Source: JAUXFS01 sp050329575 (GTDB lineage: Bacteria; Pseudomonadota; Alphaproteobacteria; Rhodospirillales; Defluviicoccaceae). From it: a stretch of DNA of 12,614 bases. The stretch spans positions 1 to 12,614 of the forward strand of contig JBHJOP010000020.1 of assembly GCA_050329575.1 (NCBI GenBank), written 5' to 3'. Under the pieces are notes generated by a model. That model saw nothing but the letters and a program-made list of their open reading frames with translations. It did not search any database and was not told the origin of the DNA. Below are positions 1 through 6,106 of this stretch, one piece after another. The position numbers and the translations under genes are program-made. How positions within the stretch are numbered: the stretch's first letter is position 1; the number at the start of each line of letters is the position of its first letter.

Positions 1-717
1 GTGGTGCTGGTGGAACCGCAGCTCGGCGAGAACATCGGCATGGCCGCCCGCGCCATGCTCAACTGCGGTCTCACGAGCTTGCGGCTGGTTCGGCCGCGCG
101 ACGAGTGGCCGAGCGCCAAGGCGGTCGCCGCCGCCTCGGGAGCCGACCGGGTGCTCGACGGCGCGCGCGTGTACCCGTCGACCGGCGCGGCGATCGCCGA
201 TCTGTCGCGCGTCTATGCGACGACCGCGCGGCCGCGCGGCATGACCAAGCGGGTGCTGTCTCCCGAACGGGCGGCCGCCGAATGGCGCGAGGCGACGCGG
301 TCGGGGGTCGGCGTCGGCATCCTGTTCGGACGGGAGGCCCGCGGCCTCCACAACGACGACGTCGCCCTCGCCGACGCGGTCGTCACCATCCCGCTCAACC
401 CGGCATTCAGTTCGCTCAACCTGGCGATGGCGGTGCTGCTGCTGGGCTACCAATGGCTGCGGGCCGCCGCCGCGACGCCCGCCGACGATCTCATCATGCC
501 GAAGGAGACCCGCCCCGCCCGCAAGGACGAACTGCTCGGGCTGTTCGAGCACCTGGAGGCGGAACTCGATGCCTGCGGGTTCCTGCGAATCGCGGAGAAG
601 CGGCCGGCGATGGTCCGCAACCTGCGCAACCTGTTCGGCCGCGCCGCCCTCACCGAGCAGGAGGTCCGGACGCTGCGCGGCGTGATCGCCTGCCTCGTCG
701 CCGGGCCGCGATCATGA
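1..717 (+). CDS. trmJ: TrmJ/SpoU-type tRNA (or rRNA) 2'-O-methyltransferase, 5' end probably cut by window
   Basis: SpoU/TrmH (SPOUT) superfamily RNA methyltransferase, transferring a methyl group from S-adenosylmethionine to a ribose 2'-OH. TrmJ acts on position 32 of tRNAs. Visible residues carry the family motifs in order: motif 1 as ENIGMAARAM (10-19), motif 2 as ILFGREARGL (107-116), and the knotted SAM-binding motif 3 as IPLNPAFSSLNLAMAV (130-145). The C-terminal part from about 165 is the helical extension typical of TrmJ. The reading frame is open at base 1 and begins directly in the first strand (VVLVEPQLGE); relatives normally have some residues before this, so the GTG at base 1 is probably an internal valine and the true start lies upstream. 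It converges on coq7, with 15 bases between the stops. The SpoU family call is firm; the exact substrate (tRNA position 32) is inferred from family resemblance. Confidence 0.88.
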   Translation: MVLVEPQLGENIGMAARAMLNCGLTSLRLVRPRDEWPSAKAVAAASGADRVLDGARVYPSTGAAIADLSRVYATTARPRGMTKRVLSPERAAAEWREATRSGVGVGILFGREARGLHNDDVALADAVVTIPLNPAFSSLNLAMAVLLLGYQWLRAAAATPADDLIMPKETRPARKDELLGLFEHLEAELDACGFLRIAEKRPAMVRNLRNLFGRAALTEQEVRTLRGVIACLVAGPRS

Positions 718-730
718 CCGCGGCCCGGTG
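699..730. terminator. Strong GC hairpin between convergent trmJ and coq7, possible two-way terminator
   Basis: A perfect 10-base inverted repeat, CCGGGCCGCG (701-710) and CGCGGCCCGG (719-728), encloses an 8-base loop that contains the trmJ stop codon. A G-U and a C-G pair extend the stem by two. It lies exactly between two converging genes, where a transcription end for both strands is expected. No U-tract follows on either strand, so it is not a classical intrinsic terminator; it could also be a 3'-end stabilising hairpin. Confidence 0.5.
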
Positions 731-732
731 CC

Positions 733-1293
733 TCAGATCCGTTCCGACAGCCAGATGGCGACCCGGGATCCGGCCTTGATCGCACCGGTGAGCAGCCGGT
801 AACCGGGCGCCTGTTCGGCGCCGTGCTCGAGGCCGGTGGCGCGGTGCTCGACCTCGTCTTGGCGGTAGCGCTCGCAGAGATCCCGAAGCTCGCTCTCGTC
901 GTCGTCGAGGCTCGCCACCTGGGCGGCGTAGTGCTCGTCGATCACTTCCTCGACGGCGACGGTGCAGGCCATCGCGGCCCGCGGGCCCAGAAGCGCGGTC
1001 GACGCCCCGAGCGCGAACCCGGCGAGATGCCACAACGGCTGCATGGCCGTCGGCCGCACCCGCCGCTCGACGATCAGCTCGTTGAACTTCTGCAGGTGCT
1101 CGCGCTCCTTCATCGCCATCCGACGGATCACCGCCCCCGCCGGCGTGCGGCCGAGGACGCTGAGCTGGCCCTCGTAGATGCGGACGGCACCGTACTCGCC
1201 CGCCTGGTCGACGCGCACGATGCGGTCGACCAGTTGCCGGCGGGTCGGATCACCCGGCAGGCGCCCGCGCCTCGGCGTTTGTTCGCTCATCAT
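733..1293 (-). CDS. coq7: Coq7-type demethoxyubiquinone hydroxylase (di-iron)
   Basis: Hydroxylates demethoxyubiquinone, the penultimate step of ubiquinone synthesis, at the inner membrane. The 186-residue product has every carboxylate and histidine ligand of the ferritin-like di-iron site: E33 in DQAGEYGA, E63 and H66 in KEREH, E115 in CTVAVEE, and E147 with H150 in DEVEH. Length matches bacterial Coq7. The frame is open further upstream to 1512, but that part is the out-of-frame shadow of dsbB. I chose the ATG at 1293, which overlaps the dsbB stop as ATGA and has a GGGGAGGG ribosome site six bases away; the adjacent ATG at 1290 is equally possible. Last gene of the dedA-dsbB-coq7 run, probably translationally coupled to dsbB. 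Confidence 0.93.
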   Translation of the reverse strand: MMSEQTPRRGRLPGDPTRRQLVDRIVRVDQAGEYGAVRIYEGQLSVLGRTPAGAVIRRMAMKEREHLQKFNELIVERRVRPTAMQPLWHLAGFALGASTALLGPRAAMACTVAVEEVIDEHYAAQVASLDDDESELRDLCERYRQDEVEHRATGLEHGAEQAPGYRLLTGAIKAGSRVAIWLSERI

Positions 1294-1808
1294 CGCCCTC
1301 CCCGTCCGATGCGGCCGGCGGCGGCCCAGCAGGCCAGGCCCAGGACCGACGACAGCATCACGTTGTAGCCGGCCAGCGACACCCCGAACAGCGTCCAGTC
1401 GACCCGATCGCACGGCTTGCGCGTCGGCGTCTCGCCGCTCAGCCGCGCCTTCAACTCGTCCAGGCTCAGCGTGAGGGCATCGCCCTCGCCGCAGGCGGCA
1501 ATCGATCCCCACCAGTGCCGCTCGACCCCGACATGATAGAAGGCGAGCCCCGCCCCGGCCAGGAACACGGCGGCACAGAGGGCGACCAGCCCCGCCCGGG
1601 CGCCGGCACGCCTCGCCACCAGCAACGCCGCCGCCGCCAGCAGCGCGGCGATCCCGTACGGAATGCGCTGATAGAGGCAGAGGGCGCAGGGCTCGAGGCC
1701 GAACACGGTCTCGGCGAGGTAGGCCGTGGCCAGCGCCGCGACGCTGACGACGAGCACCGCCAGCGGAACGGCGCGCGCCATCGGGATGCGACCGACAGTC
1801 GACGTCAT
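1290..1808 (-). CDS. dsbB: DsbB-type disulfide bond formation protein
   Basis: Inner-membrane quinone reductase that reoxidises the periplasmic thiol oxidase DsbA and passes electrons to ubiquinone. The 172-residue product has four hydrophobic segments (about 11-30, 51-66, 70-90, 140-160). The quinone-proximal cysteine pair is C41-A-L-C44, followed by the conserved R48 in YQRIP. The second periplasmic pair is C106 and C133, in a loop between segments three and four. Length is normal. The start used is the ATG at 1808; M10 at 1781 is an alternative that leaves all segments intact. It overlaps coq7 by four bases and follows the DedA-like gene by 51 bases, which suggests one transcript. The quinone it needs is the product of the pathway that Coq7 serves. 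Confidence 0.93.
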   Translation of the reverse strand: MTSTVGRIPMARAVPLAVLVVSVAALATAYLAETVFGLEPCALCLYQRIPYGIAALLAAAALLVARRAGARAGLVALCAAVFLAGAGLAFYHVGVERHWWGSIAACGEGDALTLSLDELKARLSGETPTRKPCDRVDWTLFGVSLAGYNVMLSSVLGLACWAAAGRIGRGGR

Positions 1809-1859
1809 GTCGTCAGATATAGCGCCGGGACCGAGGCGAGACCACGTGCCCGACGGCGC

Positions 1860-2441
1860 TCAGAGGACGAACTTGACGAGCGCGAAGCCGCCGAACGGCA
1901 GCGCGAAGAACACGGCGGCGAGCATCGGCAGATTGTTCTCGACGAAGGTGCGGATCGGCGGGCCGAAGTGCCACAGCAGGGCGGCGACCAAAAAGAACCG
2001 GGCGCCGCGCGACAGCGTCGACGCCACCCCGAAGGTGACGATGTCGAGGCTGGCGACCCCGCTGGCGATGGTGATCACCTTGTAGGGGAACGGCGTGAAT
2101 CCGGCGCCGGCGACGATCCAGGCGCCCCACGCGTTGTATTGGTCGCGAAACGCCGCGAACTTGTCCATGTAGCCATAGAACTCGAGGATCGGCCGGCCGA
2201 TCTGCTCGAACAGGAAGTAGCCGATCCCGTAGCCGGCGAACCCGCCCGCGACGGAGGCGACGGTGCAGAGCGCGGCGATCAGCCATGCCCGGTCGCGGGC
2301 GGCCAGCACCATCGGGATCAGCAGCACGTCCGGCGGGATCGGGAACACCGAGCTTTCGGCGAAGGTCACCGCCGCCAGCACCCACAGGGCGTGACGGTGG
2401 GCGGCGAGACGCATCGTCCAGTCGTAGAGGGGGCGCAGCAC
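1860..2441 (-). CDS. DedA/YqaA-family (SNARE-associated, VTT) membrane protein
   Basis: A 193-residue polytopic membrane protein of the DedA superfamily, closest in look to the short YqaA branch. Members are implicated in lipid carrier flipping and membrane homeostasis; the substrate here is unknown. Visible family features are an acidic residue before a proline-rich re-entrant loop (E29-SSVFPIPPD), glycine-rich segments (about 66-74), the second re-entrant motif FTPFPYK (115-121), and a conserved arginine in SRGARFF (144-150). Hydrophobic stretches cover most of the chain. The start is the GTG at 2441, with a GGGAG stretch about ten bases before it; an ATG at 2414 (M10) is the alternative. 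It is the first gene of the minus-strand run with dsbB and coq7 and is divergent from the thioesterase gene. Confidence 0.82.
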   Translation of the reverse strand: MLRPLYDWTMRLAAHRHALWVLAAVTFAESSVFPIPPDVLLIPMVLAARDRAWLIAALCTVASVAGGFAGYGIGYFLFEQIGRPILEFYGYMDKFAAFRDQYNAWGAWIVAGAGFTPFPYKVITIASGVASLDIVTFGVASTLSRGARFFLVAALLWHFGPPIRTFVENNLPMLAAVFFALPFGGFALVKFVL

Positions 2442-2600
2442 GGAAACGGGATCTCCCGGGACGGATCCCTAGACGGGGACGGGCGGGGTTTACCATCGGG
2501 CGGGGTCGTCGAGCAATGGTTGCAGCGGCGGCCGTCGTTGCCGTTCCCGTCGCGATGTGGCAGAACACCGCCTTTCTCGAGGACTGCCGGGGACGACACC

Positions 2601-3065
2601 ATGACCGCCGACGCTGCGGCCGCCACCGATCTGAGCGACCGCGCTTCCTTCGCCTTCTGGAGCCGCGACACCGTTCGCTTCTCCGACGTCGACCGATACC
2701 GCCACATCAACAACGTCGCCATCGCCACCTACTGCGAGACGGGGCGGGTCGAGTTTGCGGAGGCGACGTGGCCGGGTTCGACCGCCGGCGAGGGCGCCGG
2801 CTGGGTGATCGTGCGCCTCGCCATCCATTTCCGCGCCCAATCCCACTATCCGGGGGTGGTCGAGATCGGCACCCGGACGGAGCGGCTCGGCCGCAGCTCG
2901 TGCACGCTCGGACAAGGGCTGTTCAAGGACGGCCGCTGCTTCGCCACCGCCGAGGCGGTCCTCGTCTGGCTCGACCTCGCCGACGGCGGCCGGCCGGCGC
3001 CGATCCCGGAGGCGCTGGCGGAACGGTTGCGCGGCGCCGGACCGGCGACGATCGGGGCGCGGTAA
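2601..3065 (+). CDS. Hotdog-fold acyl-CoA thioesterase (4HBT family)
   Basis: A 154-residue single hotdog domain enzyme, predicted to hydrolyse acyl-CoA thioesters in the cytoplasm. The diagnostic 4HBT motif is FSDVDRYRHINN (27-38), with the catalytic-type aspartate at D31 and the H35-x-NN turn, followed by the helix YCETGRVEF (44-52). The central strands (VRLAIHFRAQSHYPGVVEIGT, about 71-91) and the closing strand AEAVLVWLDL follow family order. Length is normal. The start is the ATG at 2601, preceded by GGGGA; the long frame running into it from 1515 is an antisense shadow of dsbB and the DedA-like gene. Divergent from the DedA-like gene (159-base gap) and convergent with the sulfotransferase (14 bases). 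The natural acyl-CoA substrate cannot be read from the sequence; YbgC-like and FcbC-like functions are both possible. Confidence 0.85.
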   Translation: MTADAAAATDLSDRASFAFWSRDTVRFSDVDRYRHINNVAIATYCETGRVEFAEATWPGSTAGEGAGWVIVRLAIHFRAQSHYPGVVEIGTRTERLGRSSCTLGQGLFKDGRCFATAEAVLVWLDLADGGRPAPIPEALAERLRGAGPATIGAR

Positions 3066-3071
3066 GCCCCG
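3053..3071. terminator. Hairpin over the thioesterase stop codon, possible terminator between convergent genes
   Basis: A perfect six-base stem, CGGGGC (3053-3058) with GCCCCG (3066-3071), has a seven-base loop ending in the TAA stop of the thioesterase gene. The right arm could instead pair with CGGGG at 3085-3089. There is no T-run. Position between convergent genes supports a transcription end; sequence evidence alone is modest. Confidence 0.35.
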
Positions 3072-3079
3072 CCCGGGAC

Positions 3080-4042
3080 TCAGTCGGGGTCGGCGGCGCA
3101 GGGATAGTCGTAGGCGGAAAGGTCGATGCCGATCAGCGCCGCCGTTTCGCGGTTGCTGGCGGCGTAGCGGTCGCCGACCGCTGCCGCGATGATCCGGCGA
3201 AGACGGCGCTCCAGCGCCCGCTCGACGAACGCCGGCGTCAGCCTTGCGAAGACCGGTGCCAGGCGGGCGAGCGCGGCGCGGGCCGGCCGTTGCGCGACGA
3301 ACCCGCCGCTCGACAGCTGCGACCGAACGAGATGCCGGTTGATCAGGCGGGTGACCGCCTGCAGGGTCAGCGGCCGGCGCGGATTGACGACGGTCGCCGG
3401 CAGCGCCGCCGAAGCCTCCGCGCGCAGTCCGCAGAACCGGAGGATATCGGCGACGAAACGGTGCGGATCGCGGCACAGCCGCTCGAACGGCAGCACCAGC
3501 ACCCGGTCGGGTCCGAACCGATCCCGGTAGTAGTGGATCAGCCGATGGTAGGCGAGGAACTCGAAGTCCCAGCCCGGCAGCCGCTTCACGTCGGGCTGCG
3601 GCGGGTTCAGCAGCCGGGATAGCGACTGGTCGCCGCCATCGGTGATGTACTGGCTGTACATCGAGCGGATGAAGCTTTTCTGCTCGCGGATGACGACCAG
3701 GACGCGGGCCCGCGGAAACAGCCCGTGCAACCGGTCGGCGATCAGGCGACTGTCGACCCCCCCCGCGACCGGATAGCCGGACAGCCGCTCGTGGGACACG
3801 ACGAGAATCCTGCCGCCGGCGGCGGCGGCGGCGGCTTCGTCCCGGAAGCGGCGAGCCACCTCCGCCGGCACCTCGTGAAAGCCGCCGGGGACGATCAGCT
3901 GGCGGTCGATCAGGCTGCGCTCGACGCTGACGAAGCCGAGGTCGCCGGCGGTGAACAGCGTCCGCTGCAGGAAGCTGGAGCCGGTCTTGTGGTAGCCGAT
4001 GTGGAGCAGCATGTGCCGGGACGGGTCGTCTTCCAGTGGCAT
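3080..4042 (-). CDS. Sulfotransferase-family protein (PAPS-dependent type)
   Basis: A 320-residue protein of the P-loop sulfotransferase superfamily, which moves a sulfuryl group from PAPS to a hydroxyl or amine acceptor. The N-terminal strand-loop LLHIGYHKTGSSFLQ (12-26) is the 5'-phosphosulfate-binding loop. The 3'-phosphate-binding motif is seen as VLVVIREQKSFIRSMYS (114-130), with R119 and S127 eight residues apart as the family requires. VLVLPFERLCRDP (181-193) is the usual later strand. The C-terminal third is arginine- and alanine-rich and not recognised. No signal peptide or membrane segment is seen. I prefer the ATG at 4042, which has a GAGGGA ribosome site; the frame is open to an ATG at 4099, but those 19 residues look non-coding. 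It follows truA by 93 bases on the same strand. The acceptor is unknown; a surface glycan is a reasonable guess. Confidence 0.78.
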   Translation of the reverse strand: MPLEDDPSRHMLLHIGYHKTGSSFLQRTLFTAGDLGFVSVERSLIDRQLIVPGGFHEVPAEVARRFRDEAAAAAAGGRILVVSHERLSGYPVAGGVDSRLIADRLHGLFPRARVLVVIREQKSFIRSMYSQYITDGGDQSLSRLLNPPQPDVKRLPGWDFEFLAYHRLIHYYRDRFGPDRVLVLPFERLCRDPHRFVADILRFCGLRAEASAALPATVVNPRRPLTLQAVTRLINRHLVRSQLSSGGFVAQRPARAALARLAPVFARLTPAFVERALERRLRRIIAAAVGDRYAASNRETAALIGIDLSAYDYPCAADPD

Positions 4043-4049
4043 GCCCGTG

Positions 4050-4065
4050 ATCCCTCGATCCCTCG
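4050..4065. repeat. Two tandem 8-base units in the sulfotransferase leader
   Basis: ATCCCTCG occurs twice in direct succession (4050-4057, 4058-4065). Read on the minus strand it gives two GAGGGAT units directly before the sulfotransferase start, so the ribosome site is duplicated. A change in copy number would shift the spacing, but two copies are too few to claim phase variation. Confidence 0.6.
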
Positions 4066-4109
4066 TCGACCCTCGGCCGGTTGCGCGCGAGGCTACCATG
4101 CCCCGGTCT

Positions 4110-4135
4110 CGAAAGCGTAAATCGCGGCCCGCCGC
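4110..4135 (-). terminator. Short GC hairpin directly after the truA stop, weak terminator candidate
   Basis: On the minus strand the bases right after the truA stop read GCGGCGGGCCGC (4135-4124), a self-complementary stem of four to five pairs. They are followed by GATTTACGCTTTC, unusually T-rich for this window. This has the shape of a weak intrinsic terminator separating truA from the sulfotransferase gene, but the stem is short. Confidence 0.3.
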
Positions 4136-4873
4136 TCAGTACCGGACCGAGACCAGGTAGAGGCCCTGGGCGGGAGCGGTCGGTCCGGCCCGGGCGCGGT
4201 CGCGCGCTTCCAGGATCGCCGTCACGTCCGCCGGCGTCCGACGGCCCTCGCCGACCTGCCGCAGCGTTCCGACGATGTTGCGCACCTGGTGATGCAGGAA
4301 CGATCGCGCCCGCGCCTCGAGGCGGATGTCATCGCCGTCGCGCTCGACGACCAGCGCATCGAGGGTCTTCATCGGCGACGCCGCCTGGCAGATCGACGCG
4401 CGAAAACTGGTGAAATCGTGGTGACCGACCAGCCGCCGGGCGGCGTCGGCCATCGCCTCGTCGTCGAGCGGCACCGGCACCCACCAGCAGCGGCCGCGAT
4501 CGAGCACCGGCCGGGCGCGGCGATTGACGATCCGGTAGAGGTAGGCACGGCCGCGGGCGGAGAAGCGGGCGTGGAAATCCGGGGGCGCCGGTTCCGCCGC
4601 CAGTACCGCCACCGGAACCGACCTGAGATGGAAGTTGAGAGCGTTGCGCACGGTTTCCGGTGGGACGGTCCGTTGCAGGTCGAAATGGGCAACCTGTCCT
4701 AGCGCGTGGACGCCCGCATCGGTTCGTCCGGCCCCGGAAACGCTCACGATTTCGCCGCAGAATCGGTGGACGGCGCGTTCCACGGCCTCCTGGACGGAAG
4801 GACCGTTTTCCTGTCGTTGCCAGCCGACGAATCCGCTTCCGTCGTATTCGAGGGTCACCCTGTACCGCGGCAT
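4136..4873 (-). CDS. truA: tRNA pseudouridine(38-40) synthase TruA
   Basis: Converts uridines 38-40 in the anticodon arm of many tRNAs to pseudouridine. The 245-residue product is of standard length and has the catalytic motif GRTDAGVHA with the nucleophile D52, the N-terminal LEYDGSGFVGWQRQ strand (8-21), the RAYLYRI motif (109-115) that places the conserved active-site tyrosine, and the C-terminal FLHHQVRNIVG motif (192-202). The start is the ATG at 4873. In many alphaproteobacteria truA directly follows def and fmt; here the 5041-6093 gene on the other strand stands between them, and truA has its own AT-rich upstream region (about 4937-4990). It is divergent from that gene with 167 bases between starts. 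Confidence 0.95.
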   Translation of the reverse strand: MPRYRVTLEYDGSGFVGWQRQENGPSVQEAVERAVHRFCGEIVSVSGAGRTDAGVHALGQVAHFDLQRTVPPETVRNALNFHLRSVPVAVLAAEPAPPDFHARFSARGRAYLYRIVNRRARPVLDRGRCWWVPVPLDDEAMADAARRLVGHHDFTSFRASICQAASPMKTLDALVVERDGDDIRLEARARSFLHHQVRNIVGTLRQVGEGRRTPADVTAILEARDRARAGPTAPAQGLYLVSVRY

Positions 4874-4936
4874 GCCGTCATCGCGCCGAAGGATCCGGGG
4901 TTCTCGCGGCGCACCCCGCGGGCCACCGCCGAACGC

Positions 4937-4990
4937 TTGTTATGGTATACAAACCTATAGGCATTTCGTGTTAAAGTAGTATACTGCCAA
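4937..4990. promoter_or_regulatory. AT-rich divergent promoter region with three short palindromes (truA / 5041 gene)
   Basis: This is the most AT-rich stretch of a very GC-rich window and lies between two divergent starts. On the plus strand TATACT (4980-4985) is a good -10 element, about 55 bases before the 5041 start, although no convincing -35 is seen. On the minus strand TTAACA (4974-4969) resembles a -35 element, with TATACC at a long 19-base spacing. Perfect palindromes GTATAC (4945-4950), CCTATAGG (4954-4961) and AGTATACT (4978-4985) could be operator half-sites; the first and last are 34 bases apart centre to centre. Promoter activity is inferred from composition and position. Confidence 0.5.
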
Positions 4991-5040
4991 TTCCGCTAGC
5001 GCCACCCCGAACCGGTCCCCGAAACAGACGCGACGGAACC

Positions 5041-6093
5041 ATGTCGGACCCCATCGTCGAGCAGCCCCAGGACGCCATCCGCGATATCGATCGGGATGCG
5101 CTGTTCATCCTGCCACTGTGCATCGTCCCGTTGAAGACGCCGGCACTGAGGCGGGCGCGGCTGATCAAGAACGTCCGACTGGAGAGCGTCGTCGAACTGT
5201 TCGACGATGCCGACACCGGCAGCGGTCAGATCGACATCGAGGCGCTGCCCAACGAGTTCCGCTGGCCCGACATCCCGGTCCACCCCGATCTCGAAGCGCT
5301 GCGGAAGCTCGCCCTGCTTCCGAGCTTCGACGTCTACACCCTCCGGATCCTGCTTCGCGAACTGGGCATCCCGATCAGCAACTACGACGCCTTGAAACTG
5401 TCGAAACGCAAGAGCGAGGAACTCACCGAGTACATGACCGCCTTCACGCGGCCTCTGATCCTCAAGATCTACGGCGACGAGGACGTCTCGATCAAAGGCT
5501 TCGAGGACATCGTCGCGCTGTTCCGCGAACCGGACGTCAAGCGCGCCCTGGAGAAGCTGAAGATCATGGCCCATCGGCTGGAGATCAAGATCCAGGACAT
5601 TCCGAAGTTTCTGGAGGACTACGGCGACATCTTCCTGTCGCTGGCCTACTACCGGCAGTGCCTCGATCACATTCGGCCCATCGTCGCCAATTTCCTCGAG
5701 TGGACGGAGGATCTCTGCCGCAACCGCCAGGTCCAGCAGGACGCCCGGCTGATCGAGACCTGCCGGGTCATCCAGGCGATGCTCAACGGCCTGATGTACT
5801 CGCTCGACAGCCGCTTCGACAACTTCGACCGCAGCACCAAGGACATGTGGAAGAACGTCTCCGCCGCCCGCTTCCGCGAGGTCGAACGGCTGATCAAGGG
5901 TTACCATACCACGATCGGCGGTGTGTTGTGTTCGTTGACCGTCAAGCTGGAGACCTGGGCGAAGCTGTTTCCCCACAAGAAGTCGGGCGGGCCGGCGAAG
6001 CGATCGGAATTCATCATGTCGGAGATGCGCCGCGGCATCGACAAGATCCAGACGATCGAGGACGCGGCGCCGCGGCTGGCGAAGATCGCCTGA
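5041..6093 (+). CDS. Uncharacterised, largely helical cytoplasmic protein of 350 residues
   Basis: I do not recognise the family. The protein has no signal peptide and no clear membrane segment, and looks mostly alpha-helical. A short hydrophobic patch (DALFILPLCIVPLKTPAL, 19-36) near the N-terminus is the only membrane-like part. Lysine- and glutamate-rich amphipathic helices follow (116-185). A Tyr/Cys/His-rich middle comes next (about 200-226, with YYRQCLDH), and the tail ends in a basic stretch HKKSGGPAKR (312-321) and a last helix. Coding is supported by third-position G/C bias, ordered amphipathic pattern and normal composition, against the charge-scrambled opposite frame. The start is the ATG at 5041, with only a weak CGGA ribosome site. 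It lies opposite to and between truA and fmt and ends four bases from the fmt stop. A scaffold or regulatory role is possible, but nothing in the sequence decides it. Confidence 0.8.
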   Translation: MSDPIVEQPQDAIRDIDRDALFILPLCIVPLKTPALRRARLIKNVRLESVVELFDDADTGSGQIDIEALPNEFRWPDIPVHPDLEALRKLALLPSFDVYTLRILLRELGIPISNYDALKLSKRKSEELTEYMTAFTRPLILKIYGDEDVSIKGFEDIVALFREPDVKRALEKLKIMAHRLEIKIQDIPKFLEDYGDIFLSLAYYRQCLDHIRPIVANFLEWTEDLCRNRQVQQDARLIETCRVIQAMLNGLMYSLDSRFDNFDRSTKDMWKNVSAARFREVERLIKGYHTTIGGVLCSLTVKLETWAKLFPHKKSGGPAKRSEFIMSEMRRGIDKIQTIEDAAPRLAKIA

Positions 6094-6106
6094 CCGCCTA
6101 GAGGCG
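6087..6106. terminator. Small inverted repeat between convergent 5041 gene and fmt
   Basis: AGGCG at 6102-6106 can pair with CGCCT at 6095-6099 or with CGCCT at 6087-6091, spanning both stop codons. The stem is only four to five pairs and no T-run follows, so termination here is a guess supported mainly by the convergent layout. Confidence 0.22.

Noticed and set aside
1294..1512. Longer Coq7 with about 73 extra N-terminal residues
   Set aside because: The extension overlaps dsbB in another frame and is Arg/Gly-rich. The ATG at 1293 has a ribosome site and gives the normal family length.
1515..2600. Plus-strand open frame running from 1515 into the thioesterase gene, suggesting a 516-residue protein
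   Set aside because: The part before 2601 is antisense to dsbB and the DedA-like gene, consists of scrambled Arg/Gly/Glu/His-rich sequence, and has no motif. Only the segment from the ATG at 2601 is a real protein.
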